In this document: positions 6,241 to 9,356 of the stretch, piece by piece | Layout of the letters: each line of letters begins with the position of its first letter | Numbering within the stretch: the first letter of the stretch is position 1 | The notes under the pieces: model-generated | What the model was told of the DNA's origin: nothing | Seen by the model: the letters and a program-made list of their open reading frames with translations, nothing else | The model's database searches: none | Assembly (NCBI GenBank): GCA_005884155.1 | Contig: VAXD01000040.1 | Span: 1-9,356, forward strand | DNA from: Actinomycetota bacterium | Lineage (GTDB): Bacteria; Actinomycetota; Thermoleophilia; Gaiellales; Gaiellaceae | DNA length: 9,356 nucleotides | Direction: 5' to 3' | Made by a program: the position numbers and the translations under genes

Positions 6241-6802
6241 AGACGCCGTCGAGCAGCGCCCAGTTCGCGGCGAGCGCCGACTCCGCCAGCGCCACGAGGC
6301 GCGCGTCGTCCGCGCCCTCGAGCCGCGTGCGCGCTTCCGCCGCGTGCTCGTGGTCGCGCTCCGAGTGGAGCTCGAAGTACGCGGTTCCCGGTGAGCTCTC
6401 GTCGAATCCGTAGTGCTCGACCAGGCCGCGGAGCTTCGTCTCGGAGATCGCGGGCTGTCCGGCTTCGATCGCATACATGATCGCTGCGGCGCTTTCCTCG
6501 TCCTCGGCCGCCGACCAGGCCGTCGCGCAGCAGCGCGTTTGCGGCAGCGGGTCGTGTTTGCCGTTCGCGCCGACCTCCGTGGCGAAGTCGTCCCAGAGCG
6601 CGATGTGCTCGGCCTCTTCGTCGGCGTGCATCCGCGCCGTGCGGGCCGCGCGCGCGAGCGCGACCACCGCGTGCCGGTACTCGCCGGCGTAGTGGGCCAG
6701 CTCGTCGCGGGTCAGCTCACCGCGCTCCCAGCGCTGGTAGAACGGATGCTCGAGCACGTTCCACCGCTCCCGAGCCGCGTCGATCCCTGCGATCACGTCC
6801 AT
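6230..6802 (-). CDS. TenA/PqqC-like (heme-oxygenase-fold) protein, putative metal-dependent oxidase
   Basis: This is a 190-residue all-helical protein of the TenA/PqqC/heme-oxygenase-like superfamily. Blocks: EHPFYQRWERGELTRDELAHYAGEY (18-42), EEAEHIALWDDFATEVG (62-78), MYAIEAGQPAISETKLRGL (109-127) and YFELHSERDHEHAAEA (142-157). Candidate metal ligands are H66, E113, H146, D150 and H153; the H-x3-D-x2-H pattern resembles that of CADD-type heme-oxygenase-like diiron oxidases. The catalytic Cys and thiamin neighbours expected of a TenA thiaminase are not evident. ATG 6802 is chosen because it is preceded by a strong Shine-Dalgarno. It is last on the minus strand, 143 bp from the zinc-ribbon gene, and is in the same frame as the frameshifted reductase. 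The substrate is unknown. Confidence 0.82.
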   Translation of the reverse strand: MDVIAGIDAARERWNVLEHPFYQRWERGELTRDELAHYAGEYRHAVVALARAARTARMHADEEAEHIALWDDFATEVGANGKHDPLPQTRCCATAWSAAEDEESAAAIMYAIEAGQPAISETKLRGLVEHYGFDESSPGTAYFELHSERDHEHAAEARTRLEGADDARLVALAESALAANWALLDGVSMN

Positions 6803-6807
6803 CTGGG

Positions 6808-6815
6808 CTCCTCCC
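6808..6815 (-). promoter_or_regulatory. Strong Shine-Dalgarno of the TenA-like gene
   Basis: GGGAGGAG lies 5 nt before the ATG at 6802. It fixes the start and contrasts with the several leaderless-looking starts elsewhere in the window. Confidence 0.8.
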
Positions 6816-6816
6816 G

Positions 6817-6838
6817 TCGAAACGACCCCTCGAAACGA
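6817..6838. repeat. Tandem 9-bp dyads TCGAAACGA
   Basis: TCGAAACGA occurs at 6817-6825 and 6830-6838, 13 bp apart. Each is a short dyad (TCG-N3-CGA). The pair sits between the candidate -10 box and the Shine-Dalgarno of the TenA-like gene, where an operator or leader element could act. Chance is possible. Confidence 0.4.
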
Positions 6839-6843
6839 TCCTA
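6838..6843 (-). promoter_or_regulatory. Possible -10 box TAGGAT of the TenA-like gene
   Basis: TAGGAT on the minus strand lies 35 nt upstream of the start codon, which would give a short leader containing the Shine-Dalgarno. No clear -35 was seen. It would make the TenA-like gene independent of the upstream redox genes. Weak evidence. Confidence 0.3.
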
Positions 6844-6874
6844 CAAGCCAAGGCCGCTGGAGTCTGGGGATAAG

Positions 6875-6897
6875 AAGTTGCACTTGCGACACAACTT
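6875..6897. repeat. Imperfect stem: 6-bp inverted repeat AAGTTG/CAACTT
   Basis: AAGTTG (6875-6880) and CAACTT (6892-6897) flank an 11-nt loop in the AT-richer gap downstream of the zinc-ribbon gene. On the minus strand the stem would follow that gene's stop, but there is no long T-run, so a terminator role is only a possibility. Confidence 0.35.
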
Positions 6898-6912
6898 GCC
6901 CTTGACGAAACC

Positions 6913-6927
6913 CGGTGTCCGACACCG
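6913..6927. repeat. 15-bp palindrome CGGTGTC-C-GACACCG
   Basis: These are perfect 7-bp arms around one central base, 19 bp beyond the stop of the zinc-ribbon gene on the minus strand. The design (GGNGTC-N-GACNCC) is the same as the repeat pair at 2302-2444. GGTGTC-N-GACACC elements recur in bacterial genomes, so it is probably a dispersed palindromic repeat. As RNA it could also act as a 3'-end hairpin. Confidence 0.65.
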
Positions 6928-6945
6928 AGGGTTGTCGAGTCGCAG

Positions 6946-7215
6946 TTAGGGACGCGTCAGTTCGAGCGAGATCGTTCCGCTCAGGTCGAGCCAGATCCGT
7001 TCTCCTGCCTCGACGATCCGGATCATCACCGCCTCGCAGTGTCGACAGCGAACGACGATGCCGGCGCCGATGTACACGTCCAGCCGAGCCATCTCCTCTC
7101 GCGCGCCGCAGCCGGCACACGAGCACGGCGCGGCTGTCAGCTCGATACCGAAGAGCTCGAGCATGACCCCGCCGATCGCGTTGCCGTCCAAGCGAAGCTC
7201 CGCGATGCCCGTCAT
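6946..7215 (-). CDS. DUF6510-like zinc-ribbon protein
   Basis: This 89-residue cytosolic protein resembles the DUF6510 family in its LDGNAIGG start, the CAGCG knuckle, the long IVVRCRHCEAVMIRI strand and the final IWLDLSGTISLEL. Two CxxC pairs (C33/C36 and C57/C60) should bind one zinc; an extra C31 precedes them. The start is ATG 7215, whose ATGA overlaps the ancestral stop of the reductase gene (7214-7212), so the pair was translationally coupled. In high-GC actinobacteria this family is commonly beside a sulfite-oxidase-like enzyme and a ferredoxin reductase (general knowledge), as here. A structural or assembly role in that redox module is inference. Confidence 0.82.
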   Translation of the reverse strand: MTGIAELRLDGNAIGGVMLELFGIELTAAPCSCAGCGAREEMARLDVYIGAGIVVRCRHCEAVMIRIVEAGERIWLDLSGTISLELTRP

Positions 7216-7918
7216 CCGGTCGCTCCGAACCGCTCGGTCCTGATCCCAGCCCGTCGGCCGCCGCGTCGACGAAGTGCGTCGAGCCGCAGACGTAGACGCG
7301 CGGGCGCTCCTCCGCGGGCCACGCAACCTCGGCCAGCAGCTCGCTGTCGATCCGCCTCGAGTACCCCGTCCAGCCGGGCGGTTGCTGGCGCGTCAGCGTG
7401 TGGACGACGTCGAGCCCGATCGTCTCGAGCTCGTCGCGGTAGATCACGTCGTCCCACGTGCGCGACGAATAGACCAGCCGCATCGGCGTCTCCGAGCCGA
7501 CCCGCGCCCGGTGCCGAGCCATCGCCATCAGCGGCACCACGCCCGAGCCGCCCGCCACGAGCAGCACCGGCTCAGGCTCGTCGCCGTCCCAGACGAAGTA
7601 GCCGCCGATCGGCCCCCGTACTTCGATCTCGTCGCCCTCGCGTGCCTCGTCGACCAGGTACGGCGAGACCTCGCCGTCGCCGAGCCGCTCGACCGTGAGC
7701 GCCAGCCCGTCACCGGGCGCCGAAGCGATCGAGTAGCTCCGCTGAGCCGTGTAGCCGTCCTCCGCGGTCAGCCGGACGTCGAGATGCTGCCCCGCGCGGT
7801 GGCCGTTCCAGCCCGGCATCTCGAGCTCGAGCGTCTTCACGCGAGGCGTCTCTGCCACCGTCTCCCGCACGGTGGCCGGGAGCCACGTCAGTCGCCCCAG
7901 TACCGCTGTTCCAGCCAT
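7212..7918 (-). pseudogene. Ferredoxin-reductase-type FAD/NAD(P) oxidoreductase, frameshifted near the 3' end
   Basis: This is a flavin reductase of the ferredoxin-NADP reductase superfamily. Residues 1-224 are intact: FAD-binding RSYS (60-63) within AQRSYSIASAP, GPIGGYF (102-108), NAD(P)-binding VAGGSGVVPL (121-130) and YVCGSTHFV (209-217). After Leu224 (codon 7249-7247) the conserved tail GIRTERFGATG and its TGA (7214-7212) are in a different frame; the span of 707 nt is one short of a multiple of three. From family memory about eight more residues are expected between DGL and the tail, so the lesion may be a deletion of about 25 nt rather than one base; a sequencing error is also possible. 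The ATG at 7918 overlaps the molybdoenzyme gene by 31 nt and fits the family N-terminus (LGRLTW). The catalytic domains remain, so partial activity is conceivable. It probably passed electrons to or from the adjacent molybdoenzyme. Confidence 0.82.
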
Positions 7919-8484
7919 GGATCGCCACGAAGGTGGTAGCCGTTCGACTCCCAGAAACCAGGCTCGTCCTCGTCGCGCAGCTCGAGCCCTCGCACCCACT
8001 TCGCGCTCTTCCAGAAGTAGAGGTGCGGGACGAGCAGCCTGGCCGGCCCGCCGTGCTCGGGGTCGAGCTCCTCGCCGCCGTAGCGGTATGCGACCCACGC
8101 CTTGCCGTCGACGAGATCCTCGAGCGGCAGGTTCGTCGTGTAGCCGCCGTCGCAGAACGCGAGCGCGTAGCCCGCGTCGTGGTCGACCGCCTCGAGCAGC
8201 GTGTCGACCGCGACGCCTTCCCACGCCGTGTCCAGCTTCGACCAGCGCGTGACGCAGTGGATATCGGTCGTGATCGTCTCGCTCGGCAGCGCCCGGAGCT
8301 CGTCCCACGTCCAGCTGACCGGCTCGGCGCCGCCGCGGATCTCGAACGTCCACTCCTCGAGCGGCGTGTGCGGCGTCGGGCCCGCCGACAGGACCGGGAA
8401 ATCGTCGGTCACGTACTGCCCAGGCGGCACCCGGTCGGCCGGCGCCTCCCGGCGCTTGCCGCTGAACCCACGCGAGACGATCAC
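7888..8484 (-). CDS. Sulfite oxidase-like molybdopterin-dependent oxidoreductase
   Basis: This 198-residue enzyme is of the sulfite oxidase/YedY (oxidoreductase molybdopterin-binding) superfamily and is small because it lacks the C-terminal dimerisation domain. Key features: the N-terminal FSGKRREAP...RVPPGQY segment, WTWDELRALP (58-67), Cys77 in DIHCVTRWSK as the Mo ligand, CDGGYTTNLPLEDL (111-124) and HLYFWKSAKWV (154-164). There is no Tat or Sec signal at the N-terminus, so it should be cytosolic, unlike periplasmic YedY/MsrP. The GTG at 8484 is chosen because the typical N-terminus begins there and GAAAGAG lies 8 nt upstream. It starts 13 nt after the beta-propeller gene stop and overlaps the reductase gene by 31 nt, giving an operon. 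The substrate is not established for this subfamily. Confidence 0.9.
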   Translation of the reverse strand: MIVSRGFSGKRREAPADRVPPGQYVTDDFPVLSAGPTPHTPLEEWTFEIRGGAEPVSWTWDELRALPSETITTDIHCVTRWSKLDTAWEGVAVDTLLEAVDHDAGYALAFCDGGYTTNLPLEDLVDGKAWVAYRYGGEELDPEHGGPARLLVPHLYFWKSAKWVRGLELRDEDEPGFWESNGYHLRGDPWLEQRYWGD

Positions 8485-8497
8485 AACCCCGACTCTT

Positions 8498-9356
8498 TCA
8501 GCTTGCGGCGAGCCCTGCCACCGTCGCCGGCACACCCTCGAACTCGCCGACCGGTTCGAGGCTGCCGTCCTCGCCGATCGTCCAGCCGAAGACGCGCTGC
8601 GCGTCGGCGTCGATCGCGTACAGGAATCGCCCATCCGCGGTGATCGCCTCGTCGCGGACACCGGCCTCGCCGAGCCGGGTCGCCGCCGCCACCGGCTCGA
8701 GCAGCTCAAGTGAGCCGCCGTCGCCGAGCGCGTAGCTCGAGATCGTCCCGTCGCCGAAGTTCGTGACGTAGACGAAGCGACCGTCACGTGTCGTAGCGGC
8801 CCAGCAGACCTCGCTGCGGGTGTCGGCCACCGACGCGCTCACCGGCGCGAGCCGAGCGCCCTCGAGGGCGTATGACGACGCTGCCGCCTTGCCGACCTCG
8901 CCGCCGAACGCCTCGGTCACGATCACCGAGCCGTTCGCGAAGTCGAACCCGTACGGCGTCGCGCCCGAAGACGGAATCGTCGCCGGCCCTTCCGCGAGGC
9001 CGTTCTCGCCCACCGAGAACGTGCTGATCGAGTTCGTGCCCCGCTCGGTGACGACGAGTGTGCTCCCATCTGGGTTGAACGCGATCTGCGCGGGGTCGGC
9101 TTCGGCGCTCAGCGCGCGCTCCGAGCCCTCGACCGGCGCAAGTGCACCGCCGTCGAGCCGGAAGCCGTTCACACTCGGCGTCCCGTTGTTGAGCACGTAG
9201 ACAAGATCGCCGTGGGTGGCGACGCTCGTCGGGTCGCTTCCGCCGGAGGCAACCCGGCCCGCGAGCCGTAGCCCGCTCGGCTCGACTGCGAACAGCGAGA
9301 CCTCGTCGCTGCCTGCGTTCGCCACCAGCAGCCAGGCGCCGTCTCCGGTGAGGACG
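8498..9356 (-). CDS. Lactonase-family (YVTN-type) beta-propeller protein, N-terminus cut by window edge
   Basis: The C-terminal 285 residues of a beta-propeller are present; the 5' end lies past 9356. Repeating blade motifs are visible: LLVANAGSDEVSLFAV, YVLNNGTPSVNGFRL, LVVTERGTNSISTFSV, VIVTEAFGGEVGKAAASSYAL, YVTNFGDGTISSYAL and LYAIDADAQRVFGWTI. The pattern matches the lactonase/6-phosphogluconolactonase-like (COG2706) family, usually about 350-400 residues and often exported; the missing part should hold one blade and any signal peptide. Enzymatic activity is not certain, since many members are scaffolds. It is the first visible gene of the minus-strand cluster, 13 nt before the molybdoenzyme gene. 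Confidence 0.85.
   Translation of the reverse strand, partial: VLTGDGAWLLVANAGSDEVSLFAVEPSGLRLAGRVASGGSDPTSVATHGDLVYVLNNGTPSVNGFRLDGGALAPVEGSERALSAEADPAQIAFNPDGSTLVVTERGTNSISTFSVGENGLAEGPATIPSSGATPYGFDFANGSVIVTEAFGGEVGKAAASSYALEGARLAPVSASVADTRSEVCWAATTRDGRFVYVTNFGDGTISSYALGDGGSLELLEPVAAATRLGEAGVRDEAITADGRFLYAIDADAQRVFGWTIGEDGSLEPVGEFEGVPATVAGLAAS

Larger units (their letters stand above)
6803..6945. other. AT-richer intergenic gap between zinc-ribbon and TenA-like genes
   Basis: This 143-bp gap holds, in minus-strand order, the 15-bp palindrome, the weak AAGTTG/CAACTT stem, a candidate -10 box, the paired TCGAAACGA dyads and the Shine-Dalgarno of the TenA-like gene. It probably separates two transcription units. 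No gene was seen in it. Confidence 0.55.

Noticed and set aside
7240..7250. Programmed ribosomal frameshift in the reductase
   Set aside because: There is no slippery heptamer or obvious downstream pseudoknot signal, and the product in the other frame is just the usual family tail, so a mutation or sequence error is more likely.
7274..7939. Plus-strand open frames opposite the reductase gene
   Set aside because: These are shadows of the minus-strand FAD/NAD(P) motifs; low-complexity Arg/Pro/Ala content.

Overview
This is a GC-rich bacterial chromosome segment. It is most likely from a high-GC actinobacterium, possibly a Thermoleophilia/Gaiellales-type lineage. That placement is inferred from several things together: GC-rich codons, GTG starts, an F420-type oxidoreductase, a zinc-ribbon protein of the DUF6510 type, and several genes whose start codon lies 6-9 bases after a -10-like box, as in leaderless mRNAs. 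No rRNA, tRNA, CRISPR array, phage gene or transposase was found.

Left part (1-6003) looks like a catabolic and uptake locus for cyclic ureides/pyrimidines. A dihydropyrimidinase/D-hydantoinase (minus strand, cut by the left edge) is divergent from an M20-family N-carbamoyl amino acid hydrolase/beta-ureidopropionase (plus strand). Only 24 bp separate the two start codons, and two opposed -10-like boxes overlap there. A 225-bp gap follows, holding a pair of palindromic repeats. Next is a plus-strand operon: an LLM-class F420-dependent oxidoreductase, then an SBP_bac_3 lipoprotein, a HisM/GlnP-type permease and a GlnQ-type ATPase. All genes of this operon overlap, by 4, 40 and 4 nt. The likely logic is uptake of a polar N-containing compound, an F420/flavin step of unknown nature, ring opening by the hydantoinase, and decarbamoylation by the M20 amidase. 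The two middle links are inference.

Middle part (6001-6240): a small DUF2007-like gene whose -10-like box includes the stop codon of the ATPase gene. It converges with, and overlaps by 11 nt, the last minus-strand gene.

Right part (6230-9356) is all minus strand, reading right to left. It holds a YVTN/lactonase-type beta-propeller (cut by the right edge), a cytosolic sulfite-oxidase-like molybdopterin enzyme, a ferredoxin-reductase-type FAD/NAD(P) oxidoreductase, a DUF6510-like zinc-ribbon protein, a 143-bp gap with a second palindrome family, and a TenA/PqqC-like (heme-oxygenase-fold) protein. The molybdoenzyme, reductase and zinc-ribbon genes are tightly packed and look like a redox module. 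The reductase gene is frameshifted near its 3' end: the conserved C-terminal tail and a TGA that overlaps the next gene's ATG are in another frame. The uncorrected frame then stays open through the next gene and into the TenA-like gene.

The strongest unusual signals are the divergent start region, the frameshifted reductase, the F420 enzyme embedded in the ureide locus, and the two related palindromic repeat types.
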